In this document: positions 48,368-56,780 of the stretch, one piece after another | How positions within the stretch are numbered: position 1 is the first letter of the stretch | Layout: the number at the start of each line of letters is the position of its first letter | Assembly (NCBI RefSeq): GCF_010550245.1 | Contig: NZ_JAAGLU010000042.1 | Span: forward strand, 1 to 64,000 | DNA from: Streptomyces sp. SID12501 | GTDB taxonomy: Bacteria; Actinomycetota; Actinomycetes; Streptomycetales; Streptomycetaceae | Direction of reading: 5' to 3' | DNA length: 64,000 nt | The notes under the pieces: generated by a model | What the model was told of the DNA's origin: nothing | The model's input: only the letters and a program-made list of their open reading frames with translations | Database searches by the model: none | Made by a program: the position numbers and the translations under genes

Positions 48368-49488
48368 GCCGCCGCCGTCAGGGAGTTCAGCGTCCGCGAC
48401 ATGATGCCCGCCGGGTCCGCACCGGGCGTGCCCGGGGCGATCTCCCAGGCGGCAAGCTGGAGCGAGTTCTCCAGCACCATCCGCACCCTCGGCAGCCGCC
48501 GCGCCATGAAGTGCTCCAGCGCCAGGTCCACCGGCTCGTCCCCGGCGACCAACTCGGCCAGCAGCACCGCGTCCTCCGCGCACATCGCCGCGCCCTGCGC
48601 GATGAGCGGCGGGCACGCGTGCGCGGCGTCGCCGATCACCACCGTACGGCCACGATGCCAGGGCTCGTCGACAAGAATCGCCTCGATCCACCGGTAGTCG
48701 ACCGCCGTGTCGTCGGGCAGCGAGGCGAGGATCTTGCCCCAGGTACCGCCGTACCCGGCACCGCGCTCGCGCAGCAGCCCGAGGGGTGCCCGCGCGCCGA
48801 CCAGGGAGGCGTCGAGGTTCTCGTCGAGGAGGTAGGCGTAGCACTGGTCCGGGGAGATCGGGCTGTAGCCGGCCTTGTAGCGGGGGCCGCCGTAGTACAC
48901 CTCCGCGCAGTCCATCTCGGCGGGACGCTCGGCGACGACACGGAATATCGACATGCCGACCGGACGGGGAAGTGTGTCGATGCCGAGCCGTCCGCGCATC
49001 CGCGAGTTGATGCCGTCGGCGCCGACCACCAGGTCGTACCGACCGGTCGAACCGTCGGTGAACGTGACGTCCACATGGCGGGACGACTGGTCGAGCCGTT
49101 CGACGCTCAGCCCGAGCCGGACCCGCACTCCGTGCGCGTGCACGGCGTCGCACAGCGCGTTCTGCAGATCGGACCGCAACGCCCCTGCCGTGGAAGGCAG
49201 TTCGGGCCCACCGGTGTGCGGCGTCGGCAACTCGGTGATCAGCTCCCCGTCGGCATGGCGCAGCCGCATGAAGTCGAACGGCACCGCCCGGGCCAGCACC
49301 CGTTCCAGTACGCCAACGGAGCGCAGCGCCTTGAGGGCGTTGCCCTGGAGAGTGATGCCGTGCCCCACCCCGAACCACTGGGGTGACAGTTCCACGAGTT
49401 CGGCCTCGACGCCGCGCTGGGCCAGCGCGAGGCACAGCACGCTTCCGGTGATGCCGCCGCCGACGACGAGCACCTTTTCAACGGGCAT
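48364..49488 (-). CDS. FAD-dependent aromatic monooxygenase (UbiH/PHBH type)
   Basis: 374 residues from ATG 49488. The FAD motif VLVVGGGITGSVLCLALAQR is at 6-25, GRYDLVVGADGINSRMRGRL is the DG motif, and TVVIGDAAHACPPLIAQGAA the GD motif. These define a group A flavoprotein hydroxylase acting on phenols with NAD(P)H and O2. In the arm it lies between the ABM gene and the amidohydrolase. It is the likely entry hydroxylation step of the pathway. Confidence 0.88.
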   Translation of the reverse strand: MPVEKVLVVGGGITGSVLCLALAQRGVEAELVELSPQWFGVGHGITLQGNALKALRSVGVLERVLARAVPFDFMRLRHADGELITELPTPHTGGPELPSTAGALRSDLQNALCDAVHAHGVRVRLGLSVERLDQSSRHVDVTFTDGSTGRYDLVVGADGINSRMRGRLGIDTLPRPVGMSIFRVVAERPAEMDCAEVYYGGPRYKAGYSPISPDQCYAYLLDENLDASLVGARAPLGLLRERGAGYGGTWGKILASLPDDTAVDYRWIEAILVDEPWHRGRTVVIGDAAHACPPLIAQGAAMCAEDAVLLAELVAGDEPVDLALEHFMARRLPRVRMVLENSLQLAAWEIAPGTPGADPAGIMSRTLNSLTAAA

Positions 49489-49524
49489 GGGGATCCTTGC
49501 GAACGTAGTGGCAGGGGGTGACGG

Positions 49525-49839
49525 TCAGCCCGTGAAGCGGGCGGCGCGCTCGCTGTAGTGCTCGACCACCGGCGGCGCGGCGAAGTACGGGCCGACCAGC
49601 GAGCGCCAGCGGGCGAAGCGTTCGGACTCGCGGAACCCCACCGTGTGGTGGGCGACGGACTCCCAGCCGACCAGCAGCAGATAGGTGTCCGGCCGCTCCT
49701 CGCAGCGCAGCAGCTCGGTCCAGCGGAACCCGTCCGCCTCGGCGAGAACGAGGCGGGCCTTCTCGTACGCCTCCTCGAACGCCCGCTCACGACCGGCCTC
49801 GACGGTCAGCTCGGCATGTTCGACGATCACGGCGGTCAC
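49525..49839 (-). CDS. Antibiotic biosynthesis monooxygenase (ABM)-domain protein
   Basis: 104 residues from GTG 49839. The ferredoxin-like ABM domain shows EHAELTVEAGRERAFEEAYE, ADGFRWTELLRCEERPDTYL and WESVAHHTVGFRESERFARW. Small ABM proteins act as cofactor-free monooxygenases or as dimeric helper proteins. It is the first gene of the minus-strand arm, facing the FAH gene across a 225-bp divergent promoter region. Confidence 0.83.
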   Translation of the reverse strand: MTAVIVEHAELTVEAGRERAFEEAYEKARLVLAEADGFRWTELLRCEERPDTYLLLVGWESVAHHTVGFRESERFARWRSLVGPYFAAPPVVEHYSERAARFTG

Positions 49840-50064
49840 GGCTGTCTCCTCGGCCTCGGTGGGTGGTCCGAGCCTGCGTGGGCGATGGATGCAGGGTCAA
49901 CGGATCGAGGCATCGACAAGGGGCACGTCATCCATCCCGTACGGCGATGCCACCGGGACCGAGGCGGGCCGGTGATGGCAGGCATCGCCAACGGCCATTT
50001 CCGCCGCCCCCCGATGCTGCCTAGCGTCGAGGTCGAGCCCCCAGCCGTTCGAGGAGAGCCGACC
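49840..50064. promoter_or_regulatory. Divergent control region of the two catabolic arms
   Basis: 225 bases between GTG 49839 (minus) and GTG 50065 (plus). Both arms must initiate here. I see no perfect operator, but the region is where a LysR or other activator site should lie. It has slightly lower GC than the genes around it. Confidence 0.4.
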
Positions 50065-51030
50065 GTGCCCGATTCCCTGCCCACTCATTCCGGACCGTTC
50101 GCGCTCGGTACGTATCGGAGCGGTTCGGGCGCCTTCCCCGGTCTGGTCACCGGCGCCCGCGTCCGTGACCTGTCCGACCAGGTGCCCTCCGTGCGCGCCA
50201 TCGTCGAGGACTGGGACGCCTGGCTGCCCCGCCTCCACGACCTCGCCAGGGCTGCCGACGGCCCGTGGCACGACCTGGCGGCGCTCCGCGTCCTGGCCCC
50301 GATCGAGCCCGGCCAGATCCTCCAGAGCGGCGCCAACTACCGCAAGCACGTGGTCGATCTGGTCGCCGCCGAGAAGGAGAGCGTGCACGGCGCGACGCCC
50401 GAGGAGGCCCGAGCCGACGCCGAGAAGATGATGGACGAGCGGGCACGCGACGGCGTCCCGTACGTCTTCCTCGGCTCGCCGCGCGCGATGTGCGGCCCGT
50501 ACGACGACATCGTGCTCCCGGCGCTCGGCGAGCAGCACGACTGGGAACTCGAACTCGCCCTCGTCATCGGGAAGCCGGGCAGGAACATCCCGGCCGAGGA
50601 GGCGATGTCGCACGTCGCCGGCTACACGATCTGCAACGACCTCACGACCCGCGACCGCCTCTACCGGCCCGACCTGAAGGCCATCGGCACGGACTGGTTC
50701 ACCGCCAAGAACGCCGACACCTTCCTGCCGACCGGCCCCTTCCTCGTCCCGGCCGCCTTCGTCGGAGACCCGGACGACCTGCGGATCACCCTGCGCCACA
50801 ACGGAGTTGTCCGCCAGGACGAGTCAACCAAGGACATGATCTTCGACATCCCACGGCTCATCGCCTACGCGTCCACGACCACCACCCTGTGCCCCGGCGA
50901 CCTGCTCCTGACCGGTTCCCCGGCAGGCAACGGCGCGCACTGGGGCGTGTTCCTGAAGCCGGGGGACGTGCTGGAGGCGGAGGTCACCGGCCTCGGCCAC
51001 CAGCGCAACACCGTAAGGAGCCACGCATGA
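50065..51030 (+). CDS. Fumarylacetoacetate hydrolase-family enzyme (second)
   Basis: 321 residues from GTG 50065, GGAG about 10 bases upstream. Key blocks: LAPIEPGQILQSGANYRKHV, HDWELELALVIGKPGRNIPA (E-x-E metal site), AGYTICNDLTTRDRLYRPDL, GTDWFTAKNADTFLPTGPFL and STTTTLCPGDLLLTGSPAGN. This is a different branch from the 43972-44928 enzyme, with an insertion MMDERARDGVPYVFLGSPRA. Its stop overlaps the dioxygenase gene (ATGA), suggesting it acts directly on the ring-cleavage product. Confidence 0.87.
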   Translation: MPDSLPTHSGPFALGTYRSGSGAFPGLVTGARVRDLSDQVPSVRAIVEDWDAWLPRLHDLARAADGPWHDLAALRVLAPIEPGQILQSGANYRKHVVDLVAAEKESVHGATPEEARADAEKMMDERARDGVPYVFLGSPRAMCGPYDDIVLPALGEQHDWELELALVIGKPGRNIPAEEAMSHVAGYTICNDLTTRDRLYRPDLKAIGTDWFTAKNADTFLPTGPFLVPAAFVGDPDDLRITLRHNGVVRQDESTKDMIFDIPRLIAYASTTTTLCPGDLLLTGSPAGNGAHWGVFLKPGDVLEAEVTGLGHQRNTVRSHA

Positions 51031-51983
51031 GCACCCCGGACACCGCCTCCGCCTTCCAGCCCATCACCCATCTGCGCCATGTCGACCTGGCCGTACCGGA
51101 CTTCGACACCCAGCGCGCTTTCTACGGCACCACCTGGGGCCTGACCGAGATCGCGAACGACAGCGGCATCGCGTTCTTCGCCGCCGAGGGCAGCCCCGAG
51201 CAGTACATCGTGCGGATCCGCCAGGACGAGCGGAAGCGGATGGACCTGATCGCGTTCGGCGCCGTCTCCACCGCCGCCGTGGACGAACTGGCGCTGCGAC
51301 TGGCCCGGGCAGAGGTCCGACTCATCTCCGAACCAGCGGAGTTGGACACCCCCGGGGGTGGCTACGGCTTCCGCTTCTTCGACCCGGACGGCCGGGTCGT
51401 CGAGGTGTCGGCGGAGGTCGGAACCCGCACCCACCGCAGGATCGAGGAACGCGAGGCCATCCCCGTACGGCTCTCGCACTGCGTGGTCAACTCCCAGGAC
51501 CCGGAAGGACTGCGGGACTTCTACGTCCGACACCTCGGGTTCCGGCTCACCGACACCCTCTACTCGACCCATATGGGCGACCTCATGTACTTCCTGCGGT
51601 GCAGCCCTCTCCACCACTCCTTCGCCATCGCGCGCGGTCCCCATGTCTCCCTGCACCACGCCTCGTTCGAGATGCGGGGCGTCGAGGAGTACATGCGCGG
51701 CACGGGCCGTGCCCTGCGTGCCGGGACCAGGCTCACCTGGGGCCCGGGCCGCCACCTGGCCGGCGACAACACCTTCGCCTATTTCCACGACCCGCACGGC
51801 AACACCGTCGAGTACACGACCGAACTCGCCGTCCTCGAAGAGGACGTGTGGCACCCCGGCCGCCATGACGTCGACGACCCGATCACGCAGGACCAGTGGG
51901 GGACGGCCGACCCGATGAGCGAGTCGGTCGCCAAGGAGCAGTTCAACGACCCCGACGTCCTGTTCGTCGCGCCGCCCGTCTGA
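51027..51983 (+). CDS. Extradiol ring-cleavage dioxygenase, VOC type I
   Basis: 318 residues from ATG 51027 behind TAAGGAG. Two VOC modules: the N-terminal structural one (HLRHVDLAVPDFDTQRAFYG) and a C-terminal catalytic one with LSHCVVNSQDPEGLRDFYVR, HVSLHHASFEMRGVEEYMRG and FAYFHDPHGNTVEYTTELA, giving the expected two-His-one-Glu iron site. It resembles biphenyl-2,3-diol and catechol 2,3-dioxygenases and should cleave a catechol-type ring next to the hydroxyls. It is the central step of the cluster. Confidence 0.85.
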   Translation: MSTPDTASAFQPITHLRHVDLAVPDFDTQRAFYGTTWGLTEIANDSGIAFFAAEGSPEQYIVRIRQDERKRMDLIAFGAVSTAAVDELALRLARAEVRLISEPAELDTPGGGYGFRFFDPDGRVVEVSAEVGTRTHRRIEEREAIPVRLSHCVVNSQDPEGLRDFYVRHLGFRLTDTLYSTHMGDLMYFLRCSPLHHSFAIARGPHVSLHHASFEMRGVEEYMRGTGRALRAGTRLTWGPGRHLAGDNTFAYFHDPHGNTVEYTTELAVLEEDVWHPGRHDVDDPITQDQWGTADPMSESVAKEQFNDPDVLFVAPPV

Positions 51984-52020
51984 GACGCCTTCCCGAACTC
52001 GCTTGAGAAAGGCCGCAGTT

Positions 52021-53322
52021 GTGGCAGAGATCCTGAAGCACGCCGTACCCAGGGCCGAGGTGGCCGCCTCACTCGCCCAGGTGCGCGAGACCGTGACCGG
52101 CGTCATCGCGGACATCCGCGAGCGCGGTGACGCGGCCGTGCGCGAGTACTCCGAGAAGTTCGACAACTGGAGCCCGGACTCCTTCCGGCTCTCCGACGAG
52201 GAGGTCGAGAAGATCGTCGCGTCGGTGCCCGAGCAGGTCATCGCCGACATCCGCTTCGTCCAGGACCAGGTCCGCGCCTTCGCCCGCCACCAGCTGGACT
52301 CCCTGCGCGAGTTCGAGGTGGAGACCCTGCCGGGCGTCCGGCTGGGGCAGAAGCACATCCCCGTGCAGGCCGCCGGTGCCTACATCCCGGGTGGCCGCTA
52401 CCCGCTCACCGCCTCCGCCCACATGACCGTCGTCACCGCCAAGGTCGCGGGCGTGCCGCGTGTCGTCGCCTGCACACCGCCGATCCGTGGTGAGATCCCG
52501 GCCGCCACAGTCGCCGCGGCGCACCTGGCGGGCGCGGACGAGATCTGGCTCCTGGGCGGAGTGCAGGCGGTCGCCGCTATGTCGGTCGGGACGGACTCGA
52601 TGCGACCCGTCAACCTGATCGCCGGGCCAGGCAACGCCTACGTGGCCGAGGCCAAGCGACAACTGTTCGGCGAGATCGGCATCGACCTCTTCGCCGGGCC
52701 CACCGAGATCCTCGTCCTCGCCGACGAGGACGCCGACCCGTTCGTCTGCGCGGTCGACCTGCTCTCCCAGGCCGAGCACGGACCGGACTCACCGGCGGTC
52801 CTCATCACCACCTCCCGTGAGGTCGCCGAGCGGACGATCGCCGAGGTGGAACGGCTCCTCCCCGGTATGCCCACCCGCGACTTCGCGGGGCCGGCCTGGC
52901 GCGACCACGGCCAGGTGCACGTCGTCGACACCCTGGACGAGATGTACGCGCTGGCCGACGACTTCGCCTTCGAACACGTGGAGGTCCTGACCGCCGAACC
53001 GCGCCTGGCGCTGGAGAAGATGACCCAGTACGGCGCCCTGTTCCTCGGCGAGGGCACCTGCGTGTCGTTCGGCGACAAGGTCATCGGCACCAACCACGTC
53101 CTGCCCACACGCGGCGCCGCCCGCTACACCGGCGGCCTCTGGGTGGGGAAGTACCTCAAGACGGTGACATACCAGGAGGTCACCGACACCGCCTCGCAGG
53201 CCCTCCTCGGGCGACTCTGCGGGCGGGCCTCCCGGGTCGAGCTGTTCGAGGGCCACGCCCGCTCCGGCGACGTACGCGCGGCGAAGGCGGAGGGCGACGA
53301 CCTGCCGTGGAACGGCGCATGA
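52021..53322 (+). CDS. Histidinol dehydrogenase-like zinc/NAD alcohol dehydrogenase
   Basis: 433 residues. GTG 52021 is chosen because GAGAAAGG lies upstream; a TTG 18 bases earlier is possible. HisD landmarks are kept: GGRYPLTASAHMTVVTAKVA, LIAGPGNAYVAEAKRQL, LLSQAEHGPDS with zinc ligands Q250 and H253, FAFEHVEV with E318-H319, GTCVSFGDKVIGTNHVLPT with D352 and H359. There are no other his genes nearby, so it is probably a catabolic paralogue (like HpsN) that oxidises an alcohol through the aldehyde to an acid. Confidence 0.85.
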   Translation: MAEILKHAVPRAEVAASLAQVRETVTGVIADIRERGDAAVREYSEKFDNWSPDSFRLSDEEVEKIVASVPEQVIADIRFVQDQVRAFARHQLDSLREFEVETLPGVRLGQKHIPVQAAGAYIPGGRYPLTASAHMTVVTAKVAGVPRVVACTPPIRGEIPAATVAAAHLAGADEIWLLGGVQAVAAMSVGTDSMRPVNLIAGPGNAYVAEAKRQLFGEIGIDLFAGPTEILVLADEDADPFVCAVDLLSQAEHGPDSPAVLITTSREVAERTIAEVERLLPGMPTRDFAGPAWRDHGQVHVVDTLDEMYALADDFAFEHVEVLTAEPRLALEKMTQYGALFLGEGTCVSFGDKVIGTNHVLPTRGAARYTGGLWVGKYLKTVTYQEVTDTASQALLGRLCGRASRVELFEGHARSGDVRAAKAEGDDLPWNGA

Positions 53323-54101
53323 ACCCGTACACCGATCTGCGCGGGCGTACGGCGCTCATCACGGGCGGGGGCGGGCCGCTCGGGCGGGCGTTCGCGTCGT
53401 CGCTGTCGGACGCCGGGGCCCGGGTGGTTCTCGTCGGCCGTGACGAGGGCGCCCTCGCAGACGCGGCGGACCGGGTCGTCAAGGAGGGCGGTGAGGCGCG
53501 TACGGCGGTGTGTGACGTCTCCGACCCGGAGTCGGTACACGCGCTGGCGGACCGACTGGCCGACGAGGAGGTGTCGTTGCTGGTCAACAACGCGGGCGTC
53601 GCAGGCCCCGTGAGACCGCTCGTCGACATCGAGCCGGACGAGTGGGACGACGTGTTCGCCGCCAACGTCCGGGGCGTCTACCTGATGTGCCGGGCCTTCC
53701 TGCCGCCCATGCTGACGGCGGGCCGCGGGGACATCGTCAACATCGCCTCGGTCAGCGGGAAACGCCCCCTGCTCCACCGCACTCCCTACACGGCCTCGAA
53801 GATGGCGCTCCTCGGCCTCACCCGAACCCTCGCCGGTGAGACCGGCCCGCAGGGAGTCTCGGTCAACTCCCTCTCCCCGGGCCCGGTTCGGGGCCCGCGC
53901 ATGGCCCGCAACTTCCGTCTGACGGCCGAACTGACCGGCTGCACCCCGGAGGAGGCGGAACGGGACTTCGCCTCCCGGGCCGCGCTGGGCCGCCTCGTCG
54001 AGGCGGACGAGGTCGCCCGGGCCCTCCTTGCGATGCTCGCGATGCCGGGCCTGTGCGGGGCGGACATCGACCTGTCGGCGGGGATGATCGCACCCGCGTA
54101 A
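53319..54101 (+). CDS. SDR-family oxidoreductase
   Basis: 260 residues from ATG 53319 (ATGA overlap); a GTG 12 bases earlier is possible. TALITGGGGPLGRAFASSLS is the cofactor motif (an unusual GGGGPLG loop), NNAGVAGPVRPLVDIEPDEW follows, then NIASVSGKRP with S144 and TPYTASK with Y157 and K161. VSVNSLSPGPVRGPRMARNF is the substrate-loop region. It is the last gene of the plus-strand arm, probably a reductase or dehydrogenase for the same pathway. Confidence 0.87.
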   Translation: MNPYTDLRGRTALITGGGGPLGRAFASSLSDAGARVVLVGRDEGALADAADRVVKEGGEARTAVCDVSDPESVHALADRLADEEVSLLVNNAGVAGPVRPLVDIEPDEWDDVFAANVRGVYLMCRAFLPPMLTAGRGDIVNIASVSGKRPLLHRTPYTASKMALLGLTRTLAGETGPQGVSVNSLSPGPVRGPRMARNFRLTAELTGCTPEEAERDFASRAALGRLVEADEVARALLAMLAMPGLCGADIDLSAGMIAPA

Positions 54102-54276
54102 CCACCCGAACTCGCCTGCGCCATCCGCGCTGTGGCCACTCTGTGTGAACCCCATGAACCGGGCCGGGCGATCCGAGGCATCGGGTTCCGGGATGTGTAC
54201 GCCGGACACCTTCACCCCGTTGCCCAGGGCTGTTTCACTCTGGTAGCGCACCCTTGGTGCCCCAAGTCCGAGCCGT

Positions 54277-54297
54277 GGCCGCCGTGTTGAGGCGGCC
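54277..54297 (+). terminator. Hairpin after the plus-strand catabolic arm
   Basis: GGCCGCC-GTGTTGA-GGCGGCC, perfect 7-bp arms. It lies in the 268-bp gap between the SDR stop and the Tat-exported protein gene, which otherwise holds no recognisable gene. Confidence 0.5.
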
Positions 54298-54369
54298 GGA
54301 CAGTAACTCCGCGCGACTGACGCATCCGCTCGGATCCCATCGCGCATTCGATCCCTGGGAAGGCATGCC

Positions 54370-56274
54370 ATGACGCTGATCACCCGACGCTCGATTCTCA
54401 TCGCCGGCACCGCGACCGCCGGTGCCGTACTGGCCCCGGTCGCCTCCGCGACCGCCGCGCCGGCGACGGCTCGGGGCACGCGGATCACGGTCGCCGCCGG
54501 GGAGACGTACGAGCTCTCCGCGACCACCCGCGTGGCCCGGCTCTCCATCGCCGAGGGCGGGAAGATCGCCGCCCCCGACGGTTACAGCGTCACCCTGACC
54601 GTCGACGGCGTGGAGACGGGCCAGCTGCTGACCGAGACCGGCGGCACCCGGACGCTGATCCAGGCAGGCACCTACGGGGGCGACGTCGTCCTCACGGTGG
54701 CCGAGGCGAACCCGGTGACCTACGAGACGCTCACCTTCCCCTTCCGCCAGGCCCTGTACGTGGACGCCGGCGGCGTGGAGCGTGCCAAGTCCGTACTGAC
54801 CAGCGTCATCGGGGGCCGACTCACCGACACCGCCGCGAAGAACGTGTCGATCACCTCGACCGGCGAGTGCTTCGACGGCGTGTACGTGAAGGACGCCGAC
54901 TACAAGCTGGAACGGCCCGTCATCTCCTTCACCGGGAACGGGCGTTCCGACTTCGCCGGATACGGTGCCGCCGTGGTCGGCACCGGGTCCGCGACCACTC
55001 TCGTCGTCGACGGCGCGCGGATCGCGACCAAGGGCGTCGTGCGCACCGGGGTCATCGCCGACGCCGGTGCGAACGTCGTCGTCAAGAACTCCCGGATCCA
55101 CACCCGGAACGGTGTTCTGCCTGCCGACTACCAGGCCACCGTCGAGACGCCGTACATGCAGTCGGTGCCCTGGATGCTCGGCCTCGACGGGAACGTCCGC
55201 GCCACCAACCTCATCGGCGCGGGCAGCCGGGCCACCTACCTCGACTCGACGGTGTTCTCGGAGACCTGGGGCGCCTTGTCCGTCGAGGGCGGCCGGGGGC
55301 TGAAGCTGACGGTGGTCAACAGCCAGGTCGGCAACACCGGTTCGTACGGCTACGGCACCTACGCCATCGGTGACGCGACCGTCCGCGTGCTCGGCTCCCG
55401 GTTCGACGTCGGCAGCTACGCGACGATCATCGCCGGCCCGGCGGCGAACGTGCACTACGGCGACAGCACGCCCGAAGCCGTCGCCGCACTCAACGCCGAA
55501 CTCGAACTCGGCCTGAGTGAAGGTGAGTTGGCGGCGCTTCCGGCCCAGAACACGGTCGTGAACTCAGGGCACTTCGGCTACATGTTCTTCGGCGCCGGAA
55601 CACTGACGCTCGACGGCGGCACCGTCATCAACTCGGCGAAGGCCACCTTCCTCAACAAGGGGCAGCAGACCGCGATCTCCGTCGACGGCTCGCAGGGTGC
55701 CCGGCTCAACCCGCGCAACGGGATCATCCTGCAGCTGATGGAGCTGGACGACCCGGGCCCGGTCCGCGTCAACGGCAGGATGATGAATGTCGGCGTCTAC
55801 ACCGAGCCCACCGGCGACCCGACGAAGGACGTAGGCTTCGACGTCACCGCCGTCCACACCACCGACGGAGCCGCCACCTTCACCTCCATCGCGCTGAAGG
55901 GCGACTTCTACAACGGCATGCGCAAGGGCAAGAACATGGTCCTCACCTTCGACGACAGCAGCGTGAAGGGCGTCATCTCGGCGTCAAGGACCCAGCACCG
56001 CGTCTCCACGATCGACGCCTCCAACTTCTACGAGCTGGGCGAGGTCACCAACACGACGCAGGCGGCGGTGAACAACGGGGTTGTCGTCCAGCTCGGCGCA
56101 GGCTCCACTTGGACGGTCACCGGCACCTCGTACCTGACGAAATTCGCCCTCGCGGCCGACGCCGTGGTCGAGGCACCCCGTGGCAAGAAGCTGACCGTGA
56201 CCGTCGACGGGACGGTCACAGCCGTCGCCGCCGGGCAGACGTACGCCGGAGCGATCACGCTCACCGTGGGGTGA
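54370..56274 (+). CDS. Tat-exported repetitive beta-structured protein (beta-helix-like)
   Basis: 634 residues. A twin-arginine signal MTLITRRSILIAGTATAGAV ends near residue 30. The rest is almost all short beta-strand and turn units with Gly/Asn/Thr, e.g. VVVKNSRIHTRNGV, TYLDSTVFSETWGALSVEGG, TLTLDGGTVINSAKATFLNK, resembling right-handed beta-helix repeats of adhesins and pectate-lyase-like proteins. An Asp/Gly pattern suggests metal sites but no catalytic set is recognisable. Export by Tat implies folding in the cytosol. It is monocistronic; the role is unknown, possibly a surface or glycan-binding protein. Confidence 0.7.
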   Translation: MTLITRRSILIAGTATAGAVLAPVASATAAPATARGTRITVAAGETYELSATTRVARLSIAEGGKIAAPDGYSVTLTVDGVETGQLLTETGGTRTLIQAGTYGGDVVLTVAEANPVTYETLTFPFRQALYVDAGGVERAKSVLTSVIGGRLTDTAAKNVSITSTGECFDGVYVKDADYKLERPVISFTGNGRSDFAGYGAAVVGTGSATTLVVDGARIATKGVVRTGVIADAGANVVVKNSRIHTRNGVLPADYQATVETPYMQSVPWMLGLDGNVRATNLIGAGSRATYLDSTVFSETWGALSVEGGRGLKLTVVNSQVGNTGSYGYGTYAIGDATVRVLGSRFDVGSYATIIAGPAANVHYGDSTPEAVAALNAELELGLSEGELAALPAQNTVVNSGHFGYMFFGAGTLTLDGGTVINSAKATFLNKGQQTAISVDGSQGARLNPRNGIILQLMELDDPGPVRVNGRMMNVGVYTEPTGDPTKDVGFDVTAVHTTDGAATFTSIALKGDFYNGMRKGKNMVLTFDDSSVKGVISASRTQHRVSTIDASNFYELGEVTNTTQAAVNNGVVVQLGAGSTWTVTGTSYLTKFALAADAVVEAPRGKKLTVTVDGTVTAVAAGQTYAGAITLTVG

Positions 56275-56302
56275 GTCGTCCCTCGGGAGGTCCGGGGTCC
56301 GC

Positions 56303-56704
56303 TCAGGCGGACCCGGCGGCCTGCGCCTCCTGTGCGATCCGCTCGAACTGGGCGCCCATGGCCGCCGACAGGGCCTGCGCGGCCGACAGCGGCCGGACCA
56401 TGACCGTCAGCTCGTCGATCAGACCGTCCTCGTCGAGGTGCAGGAAGTCGCAGCCCTGGATCTCGCGCTCGCCGACCCGCGCGGTGAACACGAGCGCGTG
56501 GTCGCGGCTGTCGGGCGCGCCGATCTCCCGCTCGTACCGGAAGTCCTCGAAGACCCGGGACACACCGCGCAGGATCGCCGCGGTGATCGCCTTCCCGGGG
56601 TACGGCCGGAACGCGACCGGACTGGTGAACACGACGTTCTCCGCCAGCAGCTTCTCGACGGCGTCGAGATCCCCGGCCTCTACTGCCTCACGAAATGCAC
56701 GCAT
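56303..56704 (-). CDS. SnoaL-like / NTF2-fold protein
   Basis: 133 residues. The cone-shaped fold is suggested by FREAVEAGDLDAVEKLLAEN, VVFTSPVAFRPYPGKAITAA, and RVGEREIQGCDFLHLDEDGL followed by IDELTVMVRPLSAAQAL. Family members are cyclases, isomerases or small-molecule binding proteins; the catalytic residues are not predictable here. It converges with the Tat-exported protein gene (28-bp gap) and is divergent from a methyltransferase gene by 76 bp. Confidence 0.82.
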   Translation of the reverse strand: MRAFREAVEAGDLDAVEKLLAENVVFTSPVAFRPYPGKAITAAILRGVSRVFEDFRYEREIGAPDSRDHALVFTARVGEREIQGCDFLHLDEDGLIDELTVMVRPLSAAQALSAAMGAQFERIAQEAQAAGSA

Positions 56705-56780
56705 CCACTCACCCTAAGGGGTGAACCTCCCGAGCGGGCGTCCCAGATGCCGACCCGCCCACGCGCCCTAAGCTGGGCCG

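Noticed and set aside
52021..53322. True histidine biosynthesis hisD
   Set aside because: No other his genes are adjacent, and the gene is translationally coupled to an SDR downstream and follows a ring-cleavage dioxygenase; it was therefore called a paralogue, though this is not proven.
53124..54548. Minus-strand frame with RYQSETALGNGVKVSGVHIP
   Set aside because: The phrase looks protein-like, but the frame is antisense to the SDR gene for most of its length and lacks domain structure or a start with a ribosome site.
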